Below, piece after piece: positions 45,640 to 54,940 of a DNA stretch of 64,000 nt. The translations under genes and the position numbers were made by a program. A model generated the notes under the pieces. The model had not been told where the DNA came from, made no database searches, and saw only the letters and a list, made by a program, of their open reading frames with translations. The number at the start of each line of letters is the position of its first letter. Within the stretch, counting starts at the first letter, position 1. The stretch covers positions 558,001 through 622,000 of the forward strand of contig CAWIFR010000006.1 of NCBI GenBank assembly GCA_963835465.1. Reading direction: 5' to 3'. This stretch comes from Bog-756 sp963835465 (GTDB taxonomy: Bacteria > Actinomycetota > Acidimicrobiia > Acidimicrobiales > RAAP-2).

Positions 45640-46486
45640 TCAGTCCTTCTCGGGCCGGCGGATCTCGGGGTGCAGCGTGCCCTGCGCGGCCAGCGAGCCG
45701 GTCCGGCCACCCCCGGGACCGCGCAGGAGCCAGGCGATGCCCACGGCCAACAAGGTCCCGCCCAAGGGCCCGACCACGTACACCCAGTAGTCGGTGAAGT
45801 GAGCCGAAACCAGGTCGGGTCCGAACGTTCGGGCCGGGTTCATCGAGCCACCCGACAGCGGGCTGGCCCACAGGCCGGCCAGGGCGATGTAGCTGCCCAC
45901 CCCGATCGCCCCGAACAGCCCCACCTGTTGGGCGCCCGACGCCGTGCCCAGGATCACACTGACCAGGCCCATGGTGAGCACCAACTCCAGGAGCATGGCG
46001 TCCAACGAGGAGGCGGTGGCCGCCGGATAGGTGGACCCGTACTGGGCCGACACGTGGAGGATCGACTGGAGGAACCACGCAGCCAGAGCGGCCCCCACTA
46101 GTTGGACTGCGACGTAGCCGGGGACCCGCCGCCAGCGAAAGTCCCCGCGCAGGCGCGAACCCCACACTCACCGCGGGATTGAGGTGGGCACCCGACACCT
46201 TTCCCATGAAGAGGATGATGGCCATGACCATCATCCCCGGTGCCACCACGGCGGCCGTGCGGCCAACGGTGCCGGGGAAGGCCCTTCCCATCATCCCTCC
46301 GCCCGCGGCCACGAGCACCAAGAGGAACGTCCCCAGCAGCTCAGCGAACAGGCGGCGCCACTCTTGACGGGGATCGTTGAAGTCCCGGACCATCTCCAAC
46401 AGCCGCTGCTCGGCTGACTGGACGGGGAAACGCCCGTCTCCTGGGCTCTCTCCCTGGAAGCGCACGGAGGGGATGTCGGGGGTCAT
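45640..46486 (-). CDS. MIP-family aquaporin/glycerol facilitator (one frameshift)
   Basis: About 282 residues, six membrane segments and two half-helices. Both NPA boxes are visible: KVSGAHLNPAVSVGF in the first half and GGSMNPARTFGPD in the second. The second box has Arg after NPA, as in water-selective channels, but the remaining selectivity residues cannot be judged reliably. The frame changes near 46149-46153 (GCGCCTGCG) and one base restores it. A 55-residue hydrophilic N-terminus precedes the first helix. The glycerol kinase gene is 24 kb away, so linkage to glycerol uptake is only speculative. Confidence 0.85.
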
Positions 46487-46593
46487 CGGGGTCTCACCGC
46501 TCCAGCGTACCGACGAGGCCACCGGTCGTCAGGGAGGGCCACCGGGTCAGCGGCCCGGCAACGGCGCGTGCCGGCAACGGCGCCGCTGGATCT

Positions 46594-46944
46594 TCAGGCC
46601 ACCTCGATGGGCCGATTGTCCTCGTCGACGACGATCACCGACGGCTGGTGGGCGGCCAGCTCGCCCTCCTCGAGGTCGACGTAGGTCGCGATGATCACCA
46701 AGTCGCCGACCTGGGCCAGGCGGGCGGCGGCCCCGTTGAGGCAGATCTGCCCCTCGTCCCCCTCGATGGCGTAGGTCTCCAGGCGGGACCCGTTGTTCAG
46801 GTTGTACACCGACACCTGCTCATTGGGGACGATGTCGGCCTCCTTCATCAGGATGGGGTCGATGGAGATCGACCCCACGTAGTTGAGGTCGGCCTCGGTG
46901 ACCCGCGCCCGGTGGATCTTCCCGTTCATCATCCTCCGGCGCAC
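46594..46944 (-). CDS. panD: Aspartate 1-decarboxylase
   Basis: 116 residues. Makes beta-alanine from L-aspartate for pantothenate and CoA synthesis. The precursor self-cleaves between Gly24 and Ser25, giving a pyruvoyl group; here Y-V-G-S-I-S-I-D places Ser at exactly position 25 and a Lys at 9 if GTG 46944 is the start, which is why I choose it over the GTG two codons upstream. NNGSRLETYAIEGDEGQICL and NGAAARLAQVGDLVIIATYV complete the fold. A GGGGA ribosome site is just upstream. No other pantothenate genes are nearby. Confidence 0.94.
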   Translation of the reverse strand: MRRRMMNGKIHRARVTEADLNYVGSISIDPILMKEADIVPNEQVSVYNLNNGSRLETYAIEGDEGQICLNGAAARLAQVGDLVIIATYVDLEEGELAAHQPSVIVVDEDNRPIEVA

Positions 46945-47077
46945 GACCACTCCCCTCTCTGCGACGATAAGGCCTGCTCGGACCCACCAGAACAGTCCAC
47001 TCTACTGCAGCACCCGCCGTACCCGACTGCCCCATCGGAGCTGACCCGCCCCGGCCTCAGGCTGTCGGTCATCACCC

Positions 47078-47728
47078 CTACTGGCGGAGCTGGGCGTAGT
47101 CGATCACCCGGGTCACCACGGCGTCGTCGGCCTTGGCCAGCGAGCCCGAGTCGAAGGGGGGCTGGGGGTCGTACTCGATCATCAGCTGGGCGGCCTGGGC
47201 CGCCGTGGCGTCGACCAGCAACTCCACCAGCCGCAGGGCCATGTCGATGCCGCTCGACACCCCTGCGGCGGTGAGGATCCGTTGGTCGAGGTGCTCCACC
47301 ACGCGCTCGGGGGTGGGCACGGCTCCGAGATCGCCCAGCTCGGAATAGCAGGACCAGTGGGTGGTGGCGGTGAGCCCGTCCAGCAGGCCGGCTGCCGCCA
47401 GCACGAGCGAACCGGTGCATACCGAGGTGGTCAGCCGGGTCCGGCGATGGGCGTGGACCAACCACTCGAGCACGTGCGGGTCGTGTTGGAGGGTCCGGGT
47501 GCCGACGCCACCCGGGAAGACGATCACATCGGGCTCGGTGCACTCCTCGAAGGTGGCGTCGACCACCACCCCGAGCAGGCCGTTCTCCGTCCGGACCTCA
47601 CCCCGGCATTCCCCGATGAACGTCACGTCGATGGTGGGGACGCGCTGGAGCACCTCATAGGGCCCGATGGCGTCCAGGGCCGTGAAGCGGGCGAAGAGGG
47701 GAATGGCCACCTGCAGGGGGTCGGTCAT
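47078..47728 (-). CDS. DJ-1/PfpI-family protein, isonitrile hydratase-like
   Basis: 216 residues. VAIPLFARFTALDAIGPYEV opens the fold; DVIVFPGGVGTRTLQHDP precedes the nucleophile elbow SVCTGSLVLAAAGLLDGLTA, with Cys at the turn, then TTHW. This arrangement matches the isonitrile hydratase/GATase1-like branch. The substrate is unknown. Its ATG overlaps the stop of the upstream GlxA-type regulator by four bases, so the two are coupled; the enzyme may act on a compound sensed by the regulator. Confidence 0.87.
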   Translation of the reverse strand: MTDPLQVAIPLFARFTALDAIGPYEVLQRVPTIDVTFIGECRGEVRTENGLLGVVVDATFEECTEPDVIVFPGGVGTRTLQHDPHVLEWLVHAHRRTRLTTSVCTGSLVLAAAGLLDGLTATTHWSCYSELGDLGAVPTPERVVEHLDQRILTAAGVSSGIDMALRLVELLVDATAAQAAQLMIEYDPQPPFDSGSLAKADDAVVTRVIDYAQLRQ

Positions 47729-48714
47729 GCCGTCCTCCTCTCGGTGCCGCTGACCCGGAACCGGCGGCGGTAGCTGTCGGGCGTCACGCCCATTCGGCGT
47801 TGGAACGTCCGCCGCAGCGTCTCGGCGGAACCGAACCCGGCGCGGGAGGCGACGACCTCGAGAGTGTCCGAGGTGGTCTCCAGCTCGTGGCGGGCCGCCT
47901 CTATGCGCACTCGCTCCACGAATCGGGCTGGGGTCTCCCCTACCTCATCGGTAAAGACGCGGGTGAAGTGGCGCACGCTCATCGCTGCCGCCGCGGCCAG
48001 GGCCGGGACGCGGTGGTCCCCGCCCGGCGCCGACTCCACCAGCGTCTGCACGGCACGTACCGTCGACCGCTCGGCCCGGGGGACCCACACCGGCGAGGCG
48101 AACTGGGTCTGGCCGCCGGGTCGGTGCCGGAACATCACCAGCCAGCGGGCCACGGTCTGGGACACGGATCCCCCCAGATCCTCCTCCACGAGGGCCAAGG
48201 CCAGATCGATCCCGGCGGTCACGCCCACGCTGGTCCAGTACTTACCGTCTCGCAGATAGATGGGGTCGACGTCCACATCCAGCATCGGATAGTCACGGGC
48301 CAGTTGGTCGGCCGAGGCCCAGTGCGTGGTCACCCGCCGGCCGTTCAACAGGCCCGCCTCTGCGGCGAGGAAGGCACCGGTGCACACGGAGGCCACCCTC
48401 CGGCAGCGGGGTGCGGTGGAGGTCACCCAGGACATCACGGTGGCGTCGGCGCACGCCATCCGGGCCTGGTCACCTCCGGGCAGCACCAGGGTGTCGATGC
48501 GCTCCTCGGGGCCGGGGAGCGGGCCGGTCTGCAGGACGATGCCACTCCCGGCCGCGACCGGCCGGCCGTCGGCCGACACCAGTCGGACCGAGTATCCGGC
48601 CGAGCCGATGCTGGCAGCCACCCGGGTGGCGCCGGCGAACACCTCGTATGGTCCGACGGCGTCCAGCGACTGGACGCCGGGGTAGACCAGCACCACGACG
48701 TTGCGCTTCCTCAT
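47725..48714 (-). CDS. GlxA-family AraC-type transcriptional regulator (DJ-1 sensor plus AraC HTH)
   Basis: 329 residues. The N-terminal 190 form a DJ-1-like domain (VVVLVYPGVQSLDAVGPYEV, VASVCTGAFLAAEAGLLNGR, VTTHWASADQLARDYPMLDV). The C-terminal 100 carry two AraC helix-turn-helices: VPALAAAAAMSVRHFTRVF and LEVVASRAGFGSAETLRRTF. ATG 48714 is the first sensible start. The sensor domain is homologous to the stand-alone protein encoded immediately downstream, pointing to duplication and a shared ligand class. It probably regulates this two-gene operon. Confidence 0.9.
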   Translation of the reverse strand: MRKRNVVVLVYPGVQSLDAVGPYEVFAGATRVAASIGSAGYSVRLVSADGRPVAAGSGIVLQTGPLPGPEERIDTLVLPGGDQARMACADATVMSWVTSTAPRCRRVASVCTGAFLAAEAGLLNGRRVTTHWASADQLARDYPMLDVDVDPIYLRDGKYWTSVGVTAGIDLALALVEEDLGGSVSQTVARWLVMFRHRPGGQTQFASPVWVPRAERSTVRAVQTLVESAPGGDHRVPALAAAAAMSVRHFTRVFTDEVGETPARFVERVRIEAARHELETTSDTLEVVASRAGFGSAETLRRTFQRRMGVTPDSYRRRFRVSGTERRTA

Positions 48715-48890
48715 GAAGCCAGCCTGAGCCATCGATCGTTTGGCGTCAATGACACAATCCCCACGAATTGGGCCACAGGGCACAGCAGCACCAGCTGCTC
48801 CCCGGCCCGGCGACGGCCTCCTATCCTGAGGTCCTCGGCGCCGACTGGTGCCGATGCTCGCGAGCCGAGGCAGGGAACAGGGGGAAGTCC

Positions 48891-49947
48891 ATGACCATCC
48901 GGGTCATCCAGTGGGCCACCGGTGGGGTGGGACGGGCAGCGGTGGCTGGCATCGTCGCCCACCCTGAACTCGAACTGGTGGGGTGTTGGGTCCACAGCCC
49001 TGACAAGGCCGGCCGTGACGTCGGCGAACTGTGCGGGCTCGACCCGCTCGGCGTCCTGGCCACCGACGACGTCGGGTCGCTCGTGGACCTGGATGCCGAG
49101 TGCGTCATCTATGCGCCGGTCATGGCCGACCCGGCCGTGGTGGTCCGGCTGTTGGCCTCGGGAAAGAATGTGGTCACACCGCTCAACTGGTTCTTCCCCC
49201 AGGGTCGCGACGAGCACCTCATCGAGGCGGCGTGCCGCAAGGGAGGGTCGACCGTACACGGCACCGGCATCCACCCCGGGGGCATCACCGAGCGCTTCCC
49301 GTTGGCCGTGTCGGCCCTCTCCCAATCCATCACCCACGTTCGGGCCGAGGAGTTCTCGGACATCCGGAGCTACGGCGCGCCCGCCGTGGTGGGCGACATC
49401 ATGTTGTTCGGCAAGACTCCTGAGGAGGCGGCCGCCAGCATGATGCCGGCCATCCTCGGCGATGGGTTCCGGCAATCGGTAGCCATGGTGGGCCACGCGC
49501 TCGGGTTTCGCCCTCGATGCCGACCTCTCGGTGCACCACGAGGTGGCCGTGGCCACGGCACCCATCGATTCGCCCATCGGGGCCATCCTTCCGGGGCATA
49601 TCGCCGCACAGAAGTTCTGCTGGGAGGCCACCGTCCGGGGGGAGCCGGTCATCACCGTCCGGACCAACTGGTTCATGGGACAAGAGCACCTCGACCCGGG
49701 CTGGACGTTCGGCCCCGAGGGTGAGCGATTCGAGGTGGAGGTCACCGGCGACCCATCCAGCCGCCTGACCTTCCGGGGGTGGCATCCCGCCTCGATCGAG
49801 GCCGGCCTGGTGCGCAACCCGGGCATCGTGGCCACGGCCACCCACTGTGTCAGCGCGGTGCCCGCGGTCGTTGCCGCCCAACCGGGGATCCGCTCCTACC
49901 TCGACCTCCCCTCCTACTCCGGCCGGGCTGCCCCCCACCTTCGCTGA
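48891..49947 (+). CDS. Dihydrodipicolinate reductase-like NAD(P)-dependent amine dehydrogenase (one frameshift)
   Basis: About 352 residues. The Rossmann start MTIRVIQWATGGVGRAAVAG and GCWVHSPDKAGRDVGELCGL resemble the family that includes 2,4-diaminopentanoate dehydrogenase. TGIHPGGITERFPLAVSALS lies in the catalytic part. After an extra base in GGGTTT (49502-49507) the protein continues with FALDADLSVHHEVAVATAPI and ends SGRAAPHLR. Such enzymes oxidise or reduce small amines or related carbonyls; the substrate is unknown. ATG 48891 has GGGGGAA upstream. Confidence 0.8.
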
Positions 49948-50102
49948 GCCGCCGAGACCTGGCCCAGGGCCACCGAGAACCCGACGACCGGGGGGCTCGG
50001 CCACAACCTGAAGGCGAGACCGATGAGGTCCGACGCGGCAGGTGCCGATCAGCCTCGACGATCGTGCTCGCGACCGGATCCGGCTCCGAGCGCCCACCGG
50101 GC

Positions 50103-50963
50103 TCAGGGCAGCGTCGGGCGGATCCGGTCCTCAAGGAAGGTGACCACGGCATCGGAGAAAGCATCGTTGCGGTCCCCGGCGATCATGTGGGCCGCCCCGT
50201 CCACGGCCACCACGGTGGCGTCGGGGATCCGGGCGACGAGGTCGTCGACCCCCTCCTGGGTCACCACATCGCTCAGCAGGCCGTGGACCAGCATGGTGGG
50301 CACGTGGATGTTGCTCAAGGCCACGTCGAGGAGGCCGATGAGCCGGTCGGGCACCACCTCGGTGCGGTCCTGGAAGATGAACTTCGGATCCCAATGCCAG
50401 TACCAGCGACCGTCCCGTTCCCGGAGCACCTTCTTCAGCCCTTGCGGGTTGACCGTCCGGGTCCGATTCGGGGTGTAGTCGGCGATGGCGGCGGCGGCCT
50501 CCTCCAGTGTGTCGAACCCGTCCACCCCGGACCGCATGAACGAGGTGATCCGCTGGATGCCCTCGTCGTTGGTCTTGGGCGTGATGTCCACCAGCACCAG
50601 ACCGCAGGAGACCTCCCGGTCGCTGGTCCCCTCGGCCAACATGGCCGACATGCCTCCGAGGGACGCTCCCACCAGTACGGGGGGCTTGCCCAGTGCGTCG
50701 GCCACGGCCACACAGTCGGCGCAGAAGGCGGTGAAGGAGTAGTCGCCCTTCGGCGCCCAGTCACTCTCGCCATGGCCGCGCAGGTCGAGCGCCACGGTGC
50801 GCCAGCCGTTGTCGGCCACGGTCTCGGCCGTCCGACCCCAGGCGTGCCGGGTTTGACCGCCTCCGTGGAGGAAGAGCACCGGCCAGGCATCGGGGTCGCC
50901 CCGCAGGTCGGCCACCAGGTGCATGCCCTCGAATCCGTCGAACACGACTCGCTCCCCATCCAT
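50103..50963 (-). CDS. Alpha/beta hydrolase
   Basis: 286 residues, intact. Oxyanion region VLFLHGGGQTRHAWGRTAET, VALDLRGHGESDWAPKGDYS, nucleophile elbow VGASLGGMSAML, and HMIAGDRNDAFSDAVVTFLE with the catalytic His. It resembles the hydrolase group with epoxide hydrolases and peroxidase-type members; an HGGGQ loop is typical. The function is not predictable further. Convergent with the upstream reductase-like gene and divergent from the permease-like gene. Confidence 0.87.
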   Translation of the reverse strand: MDGERVVFDGFEGMHLVADLRGDPDAWPVLFLHGGGQTRHAWGRTAETVADNGWRTVALDLRGHGESDWAPKGDYSFTAFCADCVAVADALGKPPVLVGASLGGMSAMLAEGTSDREVSCGLVLVDITPKTNDEGIQRITSFMRSGVDGFDTLEEAAAAIADYTPNRTRTVNPQGLKKVLRERDGRWYWHWDPKFIFQDRTEVVPDRLIGLLDVALSNIHVPTMLVHGLLSDVVTQEGVDDLVARIPDATVVAVDGAAHMIAGDRNDAFSDAVVTFLEDRIRPTLP

Positions 50964-51072
50964 CGCCCCATCGTCGCAGAGCAGGCCCCTGGAAGGCGAA
51001 CACGCCCCACCGGCCCGGCCCGATTCCGCCTGGTCGGCGATCTAGCCGTCATCTGCGGGGTACTGTCGTCCC

Positions 51073-51954
51073 TTGACCCTGGCCTTCACCTTCGGCGCCT
51101 ACGCCATCGGCGCCATAACCGGGCTGGCGGTCCACCGGGGCGGTCCCCGCATGCGCCGCGGCTGGCCGGTCTACCTCCGCATCCAACTGGTGGCGACGGC
51201 CGGGCTGCTCGGGCTGTTCTCGGCCTGGCGGCTGACGGCACCGCACCAGATCCTCGCACCCATTGTGATGGCCGCGGCCGGTGCCGTCCTGCTCCTGGCG
51301 TCCTTCGTCCTCCGGGGCCGACGCAGTACCGGTCTGTCGCAACTGGAAGGGTGGACGGCCTTCCCCAACTCGACCTTCTGGGTGCTCCCCGTCGGCGGGG
51401 CGCTGGTCGGAACCCAGGCCAGTGTGGTGGCCGCCCTGACCAACGCGGCATATGCCATCCCGACAGCCGTCTGTATCCACCTGCTGCGCCGGGACGCGCC
51501 GATTCCTCAGCGCCACTCGACCAGCTGGCTCGACCAGTCCATGCTGGTGGCCGTGGCTGCCGGACTGCTGCTCCACCTCACCGGACCAGCCCCTGCGGCG
51601 TCGCACTGGGTTCTCGTGGTGGCCGGTCCCCTCTTGGCCTTCGTGGGGGCTTCTCTCTACACCGGCTCGGTTCTCCACCCCCACAACTCCTCGGTCGACC
51701 ACACCCGGAACGAGAGCAGACGGTGGCTCCTCCTCACCGCTATCCGGGTGATCTTCCTGGGCGCGGTCGCCCTGGTCACGGGTTCGACGGCGGTGGCCGT
51801 CATCGCCTTGCTGTCGGCCCTCGGTCCCCCGGCCTTCAATCCCCCCCAGCAAGCGGTGCTGTACGGGTATCGATCGGGCCTCGTGATGATCGCGGCGAAG
51901 TGGGGATGGTTGTTCTTACCGGTGGGTTTGGCGCTGGCCCTGCTGATCCGCTGA
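51073..51954 (+). CDS. Multi-pass membrane protein, possibly AEC (auxin efflux carrier)-like transporter
   Basis: 293 residues with about nine or ten membrane segments in two similar halves. FPNSTFWVLPVGGALVG in helix four resembles the N-x-G/F-x-x-L-P motif of AEC transporters. Near the C-terminus ALLSALGPPAFNPPQQAVLY gives the second broken helix expected from that fold. The resemblance is distant, so another transporter type is possible. Translation starts at TTG 51073 with no strong ribosome site visible. Confidence 0.58.
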   Translation: MTLAFTFGAYAIGAITGLAVHRGGPRMRRGWPVYLRIQLVATAGLLGLFSAWRLTAPHQILAPIVMAAAGAVLLLASFVLRGRRSTGLSQLEGWTAFPNSTFWVLPVGGALVGTQASVVAALTNAAYAIPTAVCIHLLRRDAPIPQRHSTSWLDQSMLVAVAAGLLLHLTGPAPAASHWVLVVAGPLLAFVGASLYTGSVLHPHNSSVDHTRNESRRWLLLTAIRVIFLGAVALVTGSTAVAVIALLSALGPPAFNPPQQAVLYGYRSGLVMIAAKWGWLFLPVGLALALLIR

Positions 51955-52001
51955 GAGTCCAGTCCGCCGACTACCGAAACGCCACGTGGCTCCTGCTGGA
52001 G

Positions 52002-52457
52002 TCAGGCCGCGGGGCGCGGCGCGATGTGCTGCAGCTCGATCATCAGGGGGATCACAAAGCCGACGTAGGCATTGGTCAGGGTGTAGTCGGCGTTGGTCCC
52101 GTGGGTCACCATCTCGTCGAGGTCAATGATGGTGACACGATCATCCTTCTTCTGGTAGCGCTTGGCCCGGTCCACGATGGCCACCAGCTCGTCGAGTGAG
52201 GCGACCTCGAGACCGAAGTGGTCCAGTCGGGGAGCCCGGAGGAAGTCGTCGGCCGCCGGGAGCAGGTACAGGAACTGTCGCAGCTCACCGGTATAGAGGA
52301 TCAGGGGATTGCCGCGCTCAGTACTGTTGTCGCCCTCCGTCCAGCCGAACACCTCGCCGAAGAAGTCCAACAGGTCCGCCCGTCCGGACTCGTCCATCAG
52401 ACCAGCGTCCACGCTGATGGCCACATGGTTGATGACGGGGCGTCGTGGTTCGGTCAT
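52002..52457 (-). CDS. VOC superfamily protein
   Basis: 151 residues. The first strand holds VINHVAISVDAGLMDESGRA; DFFGEVFGWTEGD follows; the second module starts RLDHFGLEVASLDELVAIVD. The vicinal oxygen chelate fold is therefore likely, with His in INHVAI and LDHFGL as candidate metal ligands. The C-terminus is short and ends ELQHIAPRPAA with Glu as the third ligand. Its start overlaps the stop of the alcohol dehydrogenase gene, so they are coupled. Confidence 0.77.
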   Translation of the reverse strand: MTEPRRPVINHVAISVDAGLMDESGRADLLDFFGEVFGWTEGDNSTERGNPLILYTGELRQFLYLLPAADDFLRAPRLDHFGLEVASLDELVAIVDRAKRYQKKDDRVTIIDLDEMVTHGTNADYTLTNAYVGFVIPLMIELQHIAPRPAA

Positions 52458-53500
52458 GCTCTCACCTCCGGGTTGACGAGCACCTTGGCCGGGATCTCAC
52501 CACGGGACAGGCGCTCCATGGCCTCCATCACACCCTCGAGGGGGACATCCTCGGGCTCGAGGAGCAAGTCGACCGGCATCGCTCCGGTAGCGAGGAGCTC
52601 CACCGCCGGCCCGAAGCCTTCGGCGCTGTAGTTGTAGGCCCCCAGCACCTCCAGTTCGAGGATGATCATCCGGTTGTGGTTGACCGGGACCGGGACCGCC
52701 CCCGTGCCCACGAAGACCAGCGTCCCGGCCCGGTCCAGCTGGTCCAAGGCCATGGACCCGGCATCGGCGTGACCCGAGCACTCGAAAGCCACATCCACCG
52801 GGCCGGCCACTACCCCACCGAGAGGCGCCTCGCCCAACTCCTCGGGTCGGAGCGTACGTGCAGCGCCGACCGCCATGGCCCGCTGGCGGCGCACCTCGGA
52901 GGGTTCACTAACGGTGATGTCCCGGACCCCACGGGCCAACAGGACCGAGACGATGAGCAGTCCGACCGGACCTCCGCCGGTGACCAGCACCCGGTCGGTG
53001 GGCCCCACCCCAGCCAGATCCACGGCGTGGACTGCGATCGCCGTGGGCTCGGCCAGGGCCGCGGCCCGAAGGTCCAGCGAGTCGGGGATCACGAGCGTGC
53101 TGGATGCCGGCACCGTCACGTACCGGGCGAAGGCTCCCCGCATCTCCCGCATGTCGGATGAGGGCCGGCGCACGCAGACCGAAGGCCGGCCACGCCGGCA
53201 GGGACGACAGTCCCCGCACCCCGGACTGGGGTCGAACACCACCCGGATCCCGGGTGGACGACCGGGTCCGACGTCCCGGCCACCGACCACCGTCCCCGAC
53301 CACTCATGGCCGAGGATGGCCCCAGGCCGGGCGTACTGCTCGAAGACCAAGTGGAGGTCGGAGCCACAGATTCCGCACTGGGCCACCTCGACCAGGAGCT
53401 CGCCAGGCTCCGGTTCGGGCACGGGGACCTCGCCCACTTCGATCCGTCCATCGCCCTGGTAGATCGCCGCTGTCATCAGGTCAGATGGCACGGTGGTCAT
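52454..53500 (-). CDS. Zinc-dependent medium-chain alcohol/polyol dehydrogenase
   Basis: 348 residues, intact. MDR family with the catalytic zinc ligands CGICGSDLH and GHEW, and the structural-zinc segment CGDCRPCRRGRPSVC. The cofactor turn is VLVTGGGPVGLLIVSVLLA. The overall pattern resembles 2,3-butanediol, sorbitol and threonine dehydrogenases; the substrate is not predictable. ATG 53500 is preferred over 53536. The stop overlaps the VOC gene start by four bases, implying joint function. Confidence 0.88.
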   Translation of the reverse strand: MTTVPSDLMTAAIYQGDGRIEVGEVPVPEPEPGELLVEVAQCGICGSDLHLVFEQYARPGAILGHEWSGTVVGGRDVGPGRPPGIRVVFDPSPGCGDCRPCRRGRPSVCVRRPSSDMREMRGAFARYVTVPASSTLVIPDSLDLRAAALAEPTAIAVHAVDLAGVGPTDRVLVTGGGPVGLLIVSVLLARGVRDITVSEPSEVRRQRAMAVGAARTLRPEELGEAPLGGVVAGPVDVAFECSGHADAGSMALDQLDRAGTLVFVGTGAVPVPVNHNRMIILELEVLGAYNYSAEGFGPAVELLATGAMPVDLLLEPEDVPLEGVMEAMERLSRGEIPAKVLVNPEVRA

Positions 53501-53575
53501 CGTAGGGCACCAGCCGGGTTCCGGAGGGTTCGGCACGCGGTCTCCGGGGTCATCGGTCGGACGACCGGGAGCAGG

Positions 53576-54505
53576 TCAGCGTTCGGCGCGAGCGTCCACC
53601 GGTCGTGCTTCGGCCCCCTCCGCGTGGTCGAGATCGATCACGGTCACAATCTTGGTGGACCGCTCCGGGTAGGGGTCGGGGTAGTCCACCATCCGGATCC
53701 GCCCGGTCGGACGGTACCGGCCGTGCTCGATCACGTACCTGGGCACGTAGGGCTCGATGCCCATGCTCCGGAACAGTCGGGTAGCCGGCTCCCAGATGGC
53801 GGCGCGCTCGTGCCAGCGGAGGAGATCCAGCTTCCGCAGGAGGATCATCAGGGTCACCAGCGTCCCGGCCAGAATCCCGGCCACCAGGGCGCCCACCACC
53901 GAACCCCCCGGGAGCACAGTGATGAGGGCGATCAGCAAGAAGAGCAGGAGGAGCATGCCGGTCCACTCGATGGGCGACAGGGCCTGCCCGGTGGTGGCCT
54001 CGATGAGGGCCCGGTCGGAGCCCATGTTGATGCCCACCTCGACCATCTCCCTGTAGACCACCTCCTGCTGGGCGGTGCGAGGATTGAGGGCGTAGACGGC
54101 TCTGACCAGTTCCTGGTGAGAGGGAGCCGACAGGTGGTTGTCCACCAGTCGGTAGTCGATCTGGTCGGTCAGGTGTCGGTCGACGAGCGCTCGGATGAGG
54201 ACGCGCTCGTCAGCCGGGAACACCTCCACCAGCTGGTGGATGGAGAGCAGGGCCGCATTCCCCTTGCTCAGGAGGTCCTGCACCAGGGCGAGTCGCTCCC
54301 GGGTGCGGGCGATGGTGAAGGCCAGCAGCACCCCGAAGAGGAAGGTGGCCATGCTGGCCAGGGCCACGTCGACATTGAGATCACCCCGGGAGCTACCGAC
54401 CTCATAGGAGACGACGGCAACGATCACCCCGCAGGCCACGGACGGCCAGATCGCCGTCTCACCATGGAACAGCGCCAGTGCAGCTGATCGGAGGGGGCGG
54501 ACCAC
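53576..54505 (-). CDS. Membrane protein of unknown function
   Basis: About 310 residues with four probable membrane segments in two pairs. The first pair is near the N-terminus (IWPSVACGVIVAVVSYEVGS and SMATFLFGVLLAFTIARTRE). The second pair is central (WTGMLLLLFLLIALITVLPG and VVGALVAGILAGTLVTLMIL). Between them lies a long cytoplasmic-type helical region, and a 90-residue hydrophilic tail follows. The layout recalls bestrophin-like DUF4239 proteins, but I cannot confirm it. The start is uncertain: GTG 54505 is in frame, while ATG 54620 in another frame gives a plausible N-terminus if one base is missing. Confidence 0.6.
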   Translation of the reverse strand: MVRPLRSAALALFHGETAIWPSVACGVIVAVVSYEVGSSRGDLNVDVALASMATFLFGVLLAFTIARTRERLALVQDLLSKGNAALLSIHQLVEVFPADERVLIRALVDRHLTDQIDYRLVDNHLSAPSHQELVRAVYALNPRTAQQEVVYREMVEVGINMGSDRALIEATTGQALSPIEWTGMLLLLFLLIALITVLPGGSVVGALVAGILAGTLVTLMILLRKLDLLRWHERAAIWEPATRLFRSMGIEPYVPRYVIEHGRYRPTGRIRMVDYPDPYPERSTKIVTVIDLDHAEGAEARPVDARAER

Positions 54506-54940
54506 CCGCTCAAGGTACTCGTTGCGGCCGGTCCGCCAGAATCCCGAGGGGGGTCTCGACAACTGCGTCTTCGAGTCTGAGTCGGATGTCGGTGGAAATG
54601 ACCTCTCGGTAGGGTCGCATCTGTCACCCTCCAGCGTCCACCTCGACAGCCGATGTGCTTGACGGAGGGCAGCGTGACGACCCCGACACTCGGGCAGCCG
54701 CAACAGGGCGCCAATAGGGACCCCGATCTTTCTGGACGCATTCGTCCCGGTGGGGCGAGGGAGGTGGCGCGGCCAGACCCGCGAAGAGGGCTTGCTCACA
54801 CTGTCCGGCGACCCGATCGTGATCGCCGACCCCGAGGAATGGCCGGGCGGGCCCAGCGACGGGCTAGCTCGGGTCACCTCTTGTCAGACCGGCGGGCGAA
54901 CCGGCGTCTAGGTTGGACCGGACCCGCAGAGGAGAGCGAC
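54506..54940. other. Stretch between divergent genes without a firm gene
   Basis: May hold the true N-terminus of the membrane protein (to 54620). On the plus strand an open frame ending at about 54911 reads LLTLSGDPIVIADPEEWPGG, with reasonable codons but no good start; it could be a remnant. A ribosome site GAGGAG at the right end belongs to the MBL-fold gene. Confidence 0.35.

Noticed and set aside
49779..52199. 806-residue plus-strand frame across three genes
   Set aside because: No domain, repetitive His/Gly/Arg composition, and opposite or out of frame to three well-supported genes.
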